DNA of 64,000 bases from Chitinispirillum alkaliphilum (GTDB lineage: Bacteria; Fibrobacterota; Chitinivibrionia; Chitinivibrionales; Chitinispirillaceae). Position numbers and translations under genes: made by a program. The DNA lies in assembly GCA_001045525.1 (NCBI GenBank), contig LDWW01000004.1, positions 1 through 64,000 of the forward strand. Direction: 5' to 3'. Numbering within the stretch: position 1 is the first letter of the stretch; each line of letters begins with the position of its first letter. Below, one piece after another: positions 53,785 to 62,258 of the stretch. Under the pieces are notes generated by a model, which saw nothing but the letters and a program-made list of their open reading frames with translations, did no database searches and was not told the origin of the DNA.

Positions 53785-56220
53785 TTGATTAAACATTTTC
53801 ATCGCTTAACAGGCATAAAATCTGTTGCGATTGCACTGGGAACCGCAGTATTGTTCTCTGCCTCCGCGCAGAACCAATACGACTCAGAGCGAATCGACTC
53901 ACTTGAAAGATCAATGGAGAGGCTGGAGCCCAAAGTGCTTTCCACGCTCATGTCCCGTGCATCCAGCCCCATACAGTTCAGCGGGGAACTGCGGTCAATA
54001 ATGCAATTCCACAATTTCACCGTCACCCCCGATTTCCTTGAGCAGGACAGAAGTTACCTTGCATCCAACTGGGGAAGCAGTGACAATCTCATTCGGCTTA
54101 CAATGCAGGTGAACCCCAATCGCCACACAGAACTATACTCTACACTTGCCTTCAATCACTCCCTTACGGGAAATAGCTTTGGGCAAAGAAGCGGAGATGG
54201 GTTCCGTCCAGCGCATTCAGGAGCGATTCAGGGTCTCGACCTTTACGAAGGTCTAAACGCAGGCATGAATGTGAGCACACCGTGGGCAAACTTTGAACTG
54301 GAAATGGGTGCCGTCCACTGGACAGAGGCTTCACCACTGACGATCTGGAAAATCCCATCCCGCCCGTCAGCATGGGACTGGCTCATTTATGAGCAAGAGA
54401 TGCCGATCTCCAGATACTATGAATACACAATGGCAACCGGGCAGGGTGAAGGGCGTACTGCCTGGAACAAAAAGGCATTCAGCGGAATCAATTTCAGCAG
54501 CAATAACCTTCCGGGGAATTTTGATTTCAATTTTGTTTATGGAGCATTTGAATCATTTGACAACATTGAACCTGAGAAACTGGATCTGACAGGTGCCCTC
54601 GGCTATTCAGGGGATTTCCCGGAAGAGACAAAAGGTAAAGGTATAGGGGACAGCTACAGAAGAGTACTCCACACCCGCTTGGCAGCACAGAGACTGGTTG
54701 GTGATTTTACTCCCGCTTTTAACTTCTACAGACTTCGCGTCAGGGATGATATTATCCACGCCTATACTCACTATGAAGATCCTGAATGGGGAGGCGATCC
54801 GGCCAATGTGTTAAAAAGCCATTTTGGCGTTGGCCAGTCAAAACGAGACGGATCAGTTATAGACAGAGGTTTTTACAAAGAAACCAACGTTTTTTCCGTT
54901 GATGTGAGACGCCAGAGAGGCGATAATATCGATATCCATATGGATTTGGGCCTGAGTATGGTCGATACAAACTGGATGATTTTTGACGTTGAGGGTGATG
55001 GAGAATTCTCAAAGAAGGAAGTAAGCTCTTCATCTCCGGGTTTTGCATTGTATGCGATGATAGACAATGACAGATTTCTTCCACTTGTTGCTGAGCTGAT
55101 CTTTGTAACTGAAGACTTCTACTCACCACACTCATTTGCAAACCCGATCGATGGATTTTTTCCGTTCGGAGCAAATTTTGCAGATCCCGGTAAATTTATT
55201 TCTGACGGATACGCACGCAACATGGCTGGTGCACAGCTTACATATGCACCGGAACTGCGTGGATTTGGTCATCTGAGATTTAAGTACGGCCAGCATTTCC
55301 AGCTCCAGCCCGGACGAGATCTTATCTATTTTCCCTACAGACTCAACGGTAGAGATTTCAACTCAATCAACAGAACTTCCTATAATCTGTATGGGGACGG
55401 ACTGCTTGATTTCTCTTTGAGTAACAACTACACCAGCCGCCTTGGAGACCAGAGTTTTCAGGAAATGTCTTACAGCAAAAATAACGGAGAGGGAGCGTTA
55501 CATCCTGCCGGACCTTTTGCCGGTGGTATCAGAGCCGATTACCTCTCTGCTTTTGAAGCATTTGCCGCTTACGATAATGAGCTGCAGGCAAGAGCCAATA
55601 ATCATGACCACAACCAAAGGGAATATCTCTGCCTTGAAGAAGAGGTTACGGTAACAATTCCTGTATTCGCAGAAGATGGAAGTGTTACAGGAGATGACAC
55701 CACACTGACAAGTTCTTCAAGCTTTATTCCAGTAAACCGAAAATTCACTTTCAATTTTGAAACTGAATTTGGTTACGATATCAGCCAGATTGTTGGTTAC
55801 AACAATGCACTCTATATCAACGGCCATGCTGCGATTAACGGTGTATCTCGCTCATTCATGCCCCTGGCTTTCAGCGATGAGGCAGAGGATATGCTGCTTT
55901 GGGGACTTTATCTGAGATTTGAACCAGCTATTGCACTGAGAGACAATTTCTACGTGGTTGGTATTGCAGGCTATGAAAACTGGCGTTCTCAGAAAGCATG
56001 GATGGAATTGGGAGGCAGGGCAATACAGGTTCCCATCAACAAAACAGATATTGCTTTCGGTGCTGGTTTTGACTGGGATATTGTGCCAAGAGTTGGTCTG
56101 CACTGCCGCTTCAAATGGATGAGGCACACAGACAAACTCACCGATGAGGCAAAAATTCTCCACTCAAGCAATTCATGGCAGACTCCGATCTTAACTGCAG
56201 AGGTAAAAGCATGGTTCTAA
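53785..56220 (+). CDS. Large porin-like outer-membrane protein with an EF-hand-like loop
   Basis: The product has 811 residues. I choose the TTG at 53785, because a perfect GGAGGT lies 5 nt upstream; an ATG at 53773 overlaps that box. A signal peptide (ends VLFSASAQ) is followed by a short coiled coil (RIDSLERSMERLEPKVLSTL), then FSGELRSIMQFHNF and hundreds of residues of alternating, aromatic-rich beta-strand sequence that ends in Trp-Phe, as outer-membrane barrels do. Residues 401-412 (DVEGDGEFSKKE) match a calcium-binding EF-hand loop. The coiled coil plus barrel layout resembles trimeric porins. Specificity is unknown; context suggests oligosaccharides. Confidence 0.75.
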   Translation: MIKHFHRLTGIKSVAIALGTAVLFSASAQNQYDSERIDSLERSMERLEPKVLSTLMSRASSPIQFSGELRSIMQFHNFTVTPDFLEQDRSYLASNWGSSDNLIRLTMQVNPNRHTELYSTLAFNHSLTGNSFGQRSGDGFRPAHSGAIQGLDLYEGLNAGMNVSTPWANFELEMGAVHWTEASPLTIWKIPSRPSAWDWLIYEQEMPISRYYEYTMATGQGEGRTAWNKKAFSGINFSSNNLPGNFDFNFVYGAFESFDNIEPEKLDLTGALGYSGDFPEETKGKGIGDSYRRVLHTRLAAQRLVGDFTPAFNFYRLRVRDDIIHAYTHYEDPEWGGDPANVLKSHFGVGQSKRDGSVIDRGFYKETNVFSVDVRRQRGDNIDIHMDLGLSMVDTNWMIFDVEGDGEFSKKEVSSSSPGFALYAMIDNDRFLPLVAELIFVTEDFYSPHSFANPIDGFFPFGANFADPGKFISDGYARNMAGAQLTYAPELRGFGHLRFKYGQHFQLQPGRDLIYFPYRLNGRDFNSINRTSYNLYGDGLLDFSLSNNYTSRLGDQSFQEMSYSKNNGEGALHPAGPFAGGIRADYLSAFEAFAAYDNELQARANNHDHNQREYLCLEEEVTVTIPVFAEDGSVTGDDTTLTSSSSFIPVNRKFTFNFETEFGYDISQIVGYNNALYINGHAAINGVSRSFMPLAFSDEAEDMLLWGLYLRFEPAIALRDNFYVVGIAGYENWRSQKAWMELGGRAIQVPINKTDIAFGAGFDWDIVPRVGLHCRFKWMRHTDKLTDEAKILHSSNSWQTPILTAEVKAWF

Positions 56221-56282
56221 AAAACAACATCAGAAAAAAACTATACAAATATCATAAACCCGGGAAAGAAAGGCTTAACATT

Positions 56283-58193
56283 ATGAGAAAATCTCTCATT
56301 ACCGCTCTGGCCCTCTGTTTGAGTGCAAACACATGGGCAGCGAACGATGATCTTACCGCACGCGTGGACGAGCTTGAAAGCGGGTTCAATCAGATCCTGT
56401 CTAAAGCTGGAATCCACTTCGGCGGAGAATTCCGCTCCCAAATGCTTGGCTCAAGAGCAGGTGGGGATATTTTTTCTGAAAACAAAAAATCCCATGAATC
56501 AGTGGAATTTACCTCCGTTGACATTGATATCAATGCAAGACCAAACGAAGCTTTTGGTGCAAGAGCAATGTTTCGCATGCATTATGACTGGAGAAACCTC
56601 TTCACCGGTTTCTACAACCCGCTCTATACCCGTTGGCTTAGCCTCGATGGTACCATAAGCGACATATACAACTACAGCCTCGGTGATTACAGCAAAAGAA
56701 TAAGCCCCCTCACCGTGTGGAACCCGGAAATTGAGATTATGTTTGAGCCGGAAATATTCGCCAGACAGCGCAGAACCGCTATGGGTGAAAAATTCCTCAG
56801 CAACAACAACAGAATCCTTCAGGGTGGGGATCTCACCATGGATGCGGCTCTCAGACCAATTGTCGATCAGTTCCATTTCAGTCTATACGGGGCACGTCTG
56901 CGTTCTTCCGGAACCGGCGACGAACCCGGTGGTGTGCTTCCGGAAGGAACAGTTGCTGATATGGATGCATTTTTCGTAGGTACCAATCTGGATTTAGAGG
57001 TTATGCCCGGTGCAAGAGCAGCCCTGACTTACCAGAGAATTTTTGACAATGAATACAGCTATAACGGAGACCTTGACCCTCAGATCACACCTGTACAGGA
57101 TACACGGCTTCTTTCAGGAAGACTGATGCTTGACAACAACCTGTTCATGCCAACCGATCTGATAAACATAGGTCTGGATGCTGAAATGGCACTCTCTTTT
57201 GATGAAAGATATGACGAGACTGTCAATGGTTTAGCATTCAACAGTGATATTTTCGCCAGATACAATATCGATAACGCCAACAGAGTCAGACTCACCGCCG
57301 GGTTCATGCATAATGACCGGTACTTCCGTAATGAGCTTGCCCAGAGTCCAAGCTATATCGGCGGTGACCGTATCATGAATACTGAAAATGACGGTACCAC
57401 ACCCGATGGCATCTCTGTACACAATGTGTTTGACAGAATGTACAGAAACGTATTTCGTTTTGCTCCCTCAGGCCAGGCGACCGGATGGTCCCGTGCACCA
57501 CAGCAGAAACTTGCCTACACAAATGCAACCCTTTCAATGGATGATTCACGGGTTGATGGTTTTATCGATGAGAGATTGCAGCTTGTACTTCCTTTCGGAC
57601 TTGCAACTCCAAACCGTTCAGGGCTGACTGCATCTGTCGATGGCTCACTTCTTAACCGCGGCATTCAGATTGGAGCAAATCTCTATGCGCTTAAAGAAGC
57701 CAACCATCTGCCAGCTATCGACAATGAAGGTAACGCTATTGATATGCCTCTTGCAGATTTCTTCCAGATCGGTTTCGGTGCACGCACTGACCTCTCCAGA
57801 ATGGTTGATTTTTTAAGCAACTCACTTGTCCTGAGCTTCTCGGGTGAAATGTCCAGCTACTCAAGAGAAGGTATCAGAAACTACTCGGCTCAAAACCGTG
57901 ACAATATGCTTATGAGCATGGGAGGTGAGTGGAATTTCTACAGAAGATACTCTGTACTTGGAGGATTCCAGTATCTTTCCTCTGAATATGACTACTCTGC
58001 TCATGGGAATATGACCGAATTACATTCTCAGCTTTCATTCGGTCTGAGCTATGGCATAAATGAAGGCTCTGCAGTTTACCTGCTGTTTTCAAGACTCTCA
58101 ACTGAGTATGAATACACATCAGCAAACAATGTTTACCAGAATCCTAAAGCTACAATGACTCAGCCAGAACTTTTCCTTACAGTTACATTCTAA
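56283..58193 (+). CDS. Second porin-like outer-membrane protein
   Basis: The product has 636 residues from the ATG at 56283, where the signal peptide begins (MRKSLITALALCLSANTWA); a GAAAGG box lies about 10 nt upstream. As in the first porin-like protein, a short coiled coil (LTARVDELESGFNQILSKAG) precedes IHFGGEFRSQMLGSR and then a long beta-strand-rich region ending ELFLTVTF with a terminal Phe, the usual barrel signature. The two proteins share architecture but little sequence apart from the F-x-G-E-x-R-S start of the barrel. It lies 62 nt after the first and 19 nt before the lipoprotein gene, so one operon is clear. Confidence 0.75.
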   Translation: MRKSLITALALCLSANTWAANDDLTARVDELESGFNQILSKAGIHFGGEFRSQMLGSRAGGDIFSENKKSHESVEFTSVDIDINARPNEAFGARAMFRMHYDWRNLFTGFYNPLYTRWLSLDGTISDIYNYSLGDYSKRISPLTVWNPEIEIMFEPEIFARQRRTAMGEKFLSNNNRILQGGDLTMDAALRPIVDQFHFSLYGARLRSSGTGDEPGGVLPEGTVADMDAFFVGTNLDLEVMPGARAALTYQRIFDNEYSYNGDLDPQITPVQDTRLLSGRLMLDNNLFMPTDLINIGLDAEMALSFDERYDETVNGLAFNSDIFARYNIDNANRVRLTAGFMHNDRYFRNELAQSPSYIGGDRIMNTENDGTTPDGISVHNVFDRMYRNVFRFAPSGQATGWSRAPQQKLAYTNATLSMDDSRVDGFIDERLQLVLPFGLATPNRSGLTASVDGSLLNRGIQIGANLYALKEANHLPAIDNEGNAIDMPLADFFQIGFGARTDLSRMVDFLSNSLVLSFSGEMSSYSREGIRNYSAQNRDNMLMSMGGEWNFYRRYSVLGGFQYLSSEYDYSAHGNMTELHSQLSFGLSYGINEGSAVYLLFSRLSTEYEYTSANNVYQNPKATMTQPELFLTVTF

Positions 58194-58212
58194 AGAAAGG
58201 ACTATAATAGAC

Positions 58213-59544
58213 ATGAACAAAATTTTGACTTATTCAGTAACTTTAGTCGCATCCGCACTCATAGCAGGGTGCGGAGTTCAGCTTCAGTCTGTTTCATCCG
58301 GAGCAGCCGAAGGCAGCAGTACCCGTGAAACCAGTGAATCCGCCGCTTCTGCTCAGAGCAACGTTGTATACCGTTTTTTCGATGACGACTATGTAGCCGG
58401 CGGATACTCATACGCCTATCCTGAGGGTCAGTCAAATGCGTGGATTACTGAAGATCAGTTTAAACTGGGTGAAGTATCAGTTCAGATGGACCTTGTGCCT
58501 ACAGACTGGTCCGGTGGAGCCATCTGTCTGTGGAACATGTCATACAACCTGACACCCTACTACGAAACCGGTGCACTTCAGTTCTGGATCAAGGGTAAAA
58601 ATGGTGGTGAAGTGTTTAACATCCAGCTCCTTGATGCAGAAAGCCCAACTGGAAACAACACCGCAGTAGCTGTTCCATCTACAAATTATGGCGAGCTCGC
58701 CACCGAATGGCAACAGTTCACAATACCTCTGAGAGATTTCGGCCCCCGCGGCTCATACTGGGACGCAAGAAAAGGTGTAGAAGTGAATGAAGCATTCAAG
58801 TGGGATGAGGTCATGGGCTTCCGTATCACTATCGACCAAAACGCAAACCGCGAATTCACTATCTGGGTTGATGACATCAACATCGTAAGCAATGCAGTGG
58901 AAGCCGTCGCACAGGAAGAATCAACTACACCGGAATTCTGGGATGAGATTGAAGAAACCCTCCCTGTTATTCCTGTTGAATCAAAGCCTGCTGTTAATGT
59001 GCTTGCTGAGATTATTCCAGGCGATGTACCTGCCGGTGGCTGGGCTTATGAATATGGTGGAATGTCAGCATACGCTGTTCAGAATACAGAAGATTACAAA
59101 TCTGTTTTTGCCAGCTACCTTGACAACAGCGACTTCTCTGGGGTTACCGTTTCACTGGGAATGGGAACAAATCTTGATCTCACTGAAGCACGTTCAATTG
59201 AGAACAGTGCCATTGCTTTCTGGGGTAAGGCTGCCGAAGGCTTAAGAAACGTGCATTTTGGTATCGGTGATGATGAATCAAACGGACAGAAAGTAATGAC
59301 AAGGGTTAACCTTGCAAATTACGGTATCAGTTCTGAATGGACTTACTTTGTCATTCCATTGAGTGATTTTCCTGAAACAGGAACCTATTGGGATGCTGAC
59401 AATGGAGTGGAAGTACCGGCTGATATGGATTGGGAAAATATGAACGAGTTCAGATTTTCTGTGAATGTAGGCGAAAACCGTATGCCAAGCGGAGATCCTG
59501 CTTCTTTTTACATTCACGACATGGCTGTAATCACGTTAGACTAA
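58213..59544 (+). CDS. Lipoprotein with two carbohydrate-binding-like domains
   Basis: The product has 443 residues. A canonical lipobox (ALIAGC, Cys20) is followed by a Ser/Thr/Ala/Glu-rich linker, then two repeats of a jelly-roll domain, about 48-228 and 262-443. Each has a G-G-x-[SA]-[YW] block (GGYSYAYPEG; GGWAYEYGGM), a W-x-[QY]-F-x-I-P-L-x-D-F block (EWQQFTIPLRDFG; EWTYFVIPLSDFP), a [GS]-[ST]-Y-W-D-A block (GSYWDARKGVEV; GTYWDADNGVEVP) and a closing F-R-[IF]-[TS] strand. The WxxFxIPLxDF pattern is typical of CBM11/CIA30-like carbohydrate-binding folds. It closes the porin-like operon and probably presents or collects a polysaccharide at the cell surface; that role is inference. Confidence 0.78.
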   Translation: MNKILTYSVTLVASALIAGCGVQLQSVSSGAAEGSSTRETSESAASAQSNVVYRFFDDDYVAGGYSYAYPEGQSNAWITEDQFKLGEVSVQMDLVPTDWSGGAICLWNMSYNLTPYYETGALQFWIKGKNGGEVFNIQLLDAESPTGNNTAVAVPSTNYGELATEWQQFTIPLRDFGPRGSYWDARKGVEVNEAFKWDEVMGFRITIDQNANREFTIWVDDINIVSNAVEAVAQEESTTPEFWDEIEETLPVIPVESKPAVNVLAEIIPGDVPAGGWAYEYGGMSAYAVQNTEDYKSVFASYLDNSDFSGVTVSLGMGTNLDLTEARSIENSAIAFWGKAAEGLRNVHFGIGDDESNGQKVMTRVNLANYGISSEWTYFVIPLSDFPETGTYWDADNGVEVPADMDWENMNEFRFSVNVGENRMPSGDPASFYIHDMAVITLD

Positions 59545-59570
59545 TTCCTGATTGGCGCCACAATTTCAAA

Positions 59571-59601
59571 AGGGCATCTCAACTGAGATGCCTTTTTTTT
59601 T
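59571..59601 (+). terminator. Strong terminator ending the porin-like operon
   Basis: GGCATCTCA (59573-59581) pairs with TGAGATGCC (59584-59592), flanked by AAAG before and nine T after. The hairpin lies 28 nt after the lipoprotein stop. The loop is short; in practice eight pairs with a four-base loop are likely. Confidence 0.95.
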
Positions 59602-60079
59602 GCTAAGCCTACTATACAGATTGTCTCCACAACAGCACTTGACCGGGATTGTTCTTCAGATTTAATCGTAAGTAATCCCGCTCAGATTAATCGTGTCGCA
59701 TCACCCCCTAATTTCATTGCAGTGGAGTTTTGAAGTAAAATCCACCCTGGAATGATGCACCCAACGATTTAGAGGCAATTCTGCCTTCACTCCAGCCCCT
59801 AATCCTCTGGAGCTTATGAGGTTATCAGCACGATAGCGAAGTTTCCCCCAATAAAGGAGCGTTTTCTCTTGCCTGATAGTGAAAGCAACCATTATTTTTA
59901 TCTGCGGATAAGTGTGTGCGGTTAAAAAAGTATATACGATTTACTGCTATGCCGGTAAAGCAATTGGCCGTATGCTTTACCGGTTTTTTTTGGGAAAAAT
60001 CAAGATATTTCACAGTAGAAAGGTTGATCTGTATGCTGGTTTCAACCTGGATTCTCATTAACAACTTTAAAGGGGTACT
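59602..60079. other. Leader region of the DUF4914 gene
   Basis: Nearly 480 bp lie between the operon terminator and the DUF4914 start. It holds no convincing ORF; a 63-codon frame on the minus strand (59701-59892) has no ribosome-binding site. A second terminator-type hairpin sits at 59952-59991 within this region, listed separately. Promoters for either an unannotated small RNA or the DUF4914 transcript must lie here. Confidence 0.5.
59952..59991 (+). terminator. Orphan strong terminator in the DUF4914 leader: attenuator or small-RNA end
   Basis: CCGGTAAAGCA (59952-59962) pairs perfectly with TGCTTTACCGG (59973-59983) around a 10-nt loop, followed by eight T. No annotated gene ends here: the upstream operon already has its own terminator 350 bp earlier, and the DUF4914 ATG is 88 nt downstream. 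It is therefore either the 3' end of a small RNA read from the preceding 350 bp or a leader attenuator. Confidence 0.88.
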
Positions 60080-61957
60080 ATGAATTCAATCAACATGAAA
60101 ACTGATTGGCAAAAATTGAACCTATCTGAACCCATCGTGGACATCCTCAGCAACTGTCGCAGCCTTACATTTCCATCATCCCGTACAGAACTGGTGGATA
60201 TGGCTTTGGGTGGCCCTGGCAATAAAACATTTGATGTAGTTTACGATGTCAAAGATAAGGGTGAAGTGTGTGAAGCCAGCATTGCAAAGTGTAAAAACGG
60301 AGTAGCGGTAAATTACAAGGAACCATACATGCGACGCAGAGATCCGGAATGTATGGTGGTTGGTGACGCCAACCCTTCAGACAAGGAACGTTTCGAGAAA
60401 AGATTCGGATATAGCTTTGACCCTCTGCGCGAGGAAACTTTCGAATGGCTCAAATCACAGGACCTTTCAGTTACAGCCTTTTATCTTGGCCATGGCGAAC
60501 ATTACGGCGCAATTATGATTGCCCCCAAAAATGCGGGCTTTTTCATTGCAGGCCTTGCGGATCTTCAGGGTATGATCAATCCCGAAGAGATCCCGGCGGA
60601 TTTCAACCTGCGCTGCACCCTTTATATCGCTCCTCCTTACCGTCACACTCACTTCTCCGGTAAGCAGGTTGTGGTACACAATCGTCTCGATGAAGTTCAT
60701 GAGATTTTCTCCTACAATCTCTATCCGGGTCCCAGTGCCAAAAAAGGTGTATACGGAGCGCTGCTCACTATCGGTGAAAGCGAAGAGTGGCTCACTCTTC
60801 ACGCCAGTACAGTGCAGGTAGTAACTCCTTACGACAATACTACAACAATTATGCACGAAGGAGCCAGTGGTAGCGGTAAAAGCGAAATGCTTGAGCATGC
60901 ACACCGCGAAGATGACGGCCGTCTTCTGCTTGGAGAAAATGTCATAAACAATGAAAAACTCCATATCACACTCAATCAGACCTGTTTACTCCAGCCAGTT
61001 ACCGATGATATGGCTATGTGTCCACAGGCTGCACAGAATGACAGCGGGTATATCGTTGCATGTGATGCTGAAGAGGCATGGTTTGTAAGACTGAACCATA
61101 TCACAAAATACGGAACAGATCCAAATCTGGAAAGAGTTACCCTGCATCCCAAAGAACCACTTATTTTCCTTAGCTTAAATGGTGTTCCTGACTCAAGTGT
61201 ACTTATCTGGGATCACATTCATGATTCACCAGGTGTACCTTGTCCTAACCCAAGAGTGATTCTTCCAAGAAGAGTAGTTCCTGACAGTGCAGAAGGAATG
61301 GTGGAGATCAACATAAGAAATTTTGGAATCCGCACTCCTCCCTGCACCAAAGAGAACCCCTCTTATGGTATTGTGGGAATGCTTCACGTGCTGCCTCCGG
61401 CACTTGCCTGGCTGTGGCGACTGGTTTCTCCCAGAGGTTTCGATAATCCAAGTATTACCGAAAATGCAGCCATGACCAGTGAGGGTGTGGGATCGTACTG
61501 GCCTTTCGCAACAGGAAGATATGTAAATCATGCGAATCTTCTGCTCAGACAAATCCAGAAATACCCTGCTGTTGGATATACTCTTACTCCAAACCAGCAT
61601 ATCGGAGCCTACAAGGTCTCTTTCATGCCTCAGTGGGTATCAAGAGAATATCTGGCCAGAAGAGGTATCGCCAAGTTCAGACCTGAACAGCTTATTGCTG
61701 CAAGAAGTTCTATTCTGGGTTACACTCTTCAGTCTATGCAGGTTGAAGGTGTTCCAATTCCTCACGATTTCCTCAGAGTCAATGAGCAGCCAGAAGTAGG
61801 ACCGGAAGGTTATGATCAGGGAGCTGAAATTCTGAGAAATTTCTTTATTGCAGAGCTGAAGAAATTCCAGAAGGATGACCTTGATGACCTTGGCAAAAAG
61901 ATCATTGAGTGCTGCATGGACAATGGAACCATTGCAGATTACGAAAACCTGATGTAA
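60080..61957 (+). CDS. DUF4914 protein with P-loop, PEPCK/HprK-like predicted kinase
   Basis: The 625-residue protein matches, from memory, the uncharacterised DUF4914 family. It is soluble, with no signal or membrane helix. A glycine-rich P-loop, EGASGSGKSE (G261 to S268, Lys267), resembles those of HPr kinase and phosphoenolpyruvate carboxykinase. The downstream segments HVLPPALAWLWRLVSPRG and TSEGVGSYWPFATGRYVNHA recall the conserved W-P-F region of the PEPCK fold. The N-terminal half (about 1-240) is less familiar. The substrate is unknown. AAAGGGG sets the start. The gene is monocistronic, with terminator hairpins both upstream and downstream. Confidence 0.82.
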   Translation: MNSINMKTDWQKLNLSEPIVDILSNCRSLTFPSSRTELVDMALGGPGNKTFDVVYDVKDKGEVCEASIAKCKNGVAVNYKEPYMRRRDPECMVVGDANPSDKERFEKRFGYSFDPLREETFEWLKSQDLSVTAFYLGHGEHYGAIMIAPKNAGFFIAGLADLQGMINPEEIPADFNLRCTLYIAPPYRHTHFSGKQVVVHNRLDEVHEIFSYNLYPGPSAKKGVYGALLTIGESEEWLTLHASTVQVVTPYDNTTTIMHEGASGSGKSEMLEHAHREDDGRLLLGENVINNEKLHITLNQTCLLQPVTDDMAMCPQAAQNDSGYIVACDAEEAWFVRLNHITKYGTDPNLERVTLHPKEPLIFLSLNGVPDSSVLIWDHIHDSPGVPCPNPRVILPRRVVPDSAEGMVEINIRNFGIRTPPCTKENPSYGIVGMLHVLPPALAWLWRLVSPRGFDNPSITENAAMTSEGVGSYWPFATGRYVNHANLLLRQIQKYPAVGYTLTPNQHIGAYKVSFMPQWVSREYLARRGIAKFRPEQLIAARSSILGYTLQSMQVEGVPIPHDFLRVNEQPEVGPEGYDQGAEILRNFFIAELKKFQKDDLDDLGKKIIECCMDNGTIADYENLM

Positions 61958-61984
61958 AAACAACTACAACGGGTATACCACTCA

Positions 61985-62014
61985 GGGCGGGGTTTATTTA
62001 ACCCCGCCCTTTTC
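61985..62014 (+). terminator. Terminator after the DUF4914 gene
   Basis: GGGCGGGGTT (61985-61994) pairs perfectly with AACCCCGCCC (62000-62009) around five bases, followed by TTTTC. It is a strong GC-rich intrinsic terminator 28 nt after the stop. Confidence 0.93.
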
Positions 62015-62164
62015 TTATCCCTGACTATCTTCTGCTCCGCTGATTAAATTACAGACTCTTGTTGTTACCACTTTCCCTCTATCGTCCACTCCGATCTGCA
62101 GCTCATAATAGAATTTTGGTGATCTTTTCTGGTTTATTTCAATAAAAAACCTATTAATACTCAC
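62015..62164 (-). CDS. Possible 49-residue small protein
   Basis: On the minus strand a GTG at 62164 opens 49 codons to a TAA at 62015-62017. The predicted peptide begins MSINRFFIEINQKRSPKFYY and continues with ELQIGVDDRGKVVTTRVC, which has a natural-looking mixture of charged, glycine and hydrophobic residues. There is no clear ribosome-binding site. The open frame runs about five codons further upstream to a TAG. It converges on the DUF4914 gene and ends right at that gene's terminator hairpin. It may also be the tail of a lost gene. Confidence 0.35.
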   Translation of the reverse strand: MSINRFFIEINQKRSPKFYYELQIGVDDRGKVVTTRVCNLISGAEDSQG

Positions 62165-62258
62165 AAATCGCAGAGGAATCTATTTATATTTATTAATCAG
62201 GTGTACATAACTTTTGTTCATCTCTTAGAAATATCGTTCTTCAGGATTGTTTTCATCG

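Noticed and set aside
59701-59892. 63-codon minus-strand frame in the DUF4914 leader
   Set aside because: It has no ribosome-binding site and no recognisable domain.
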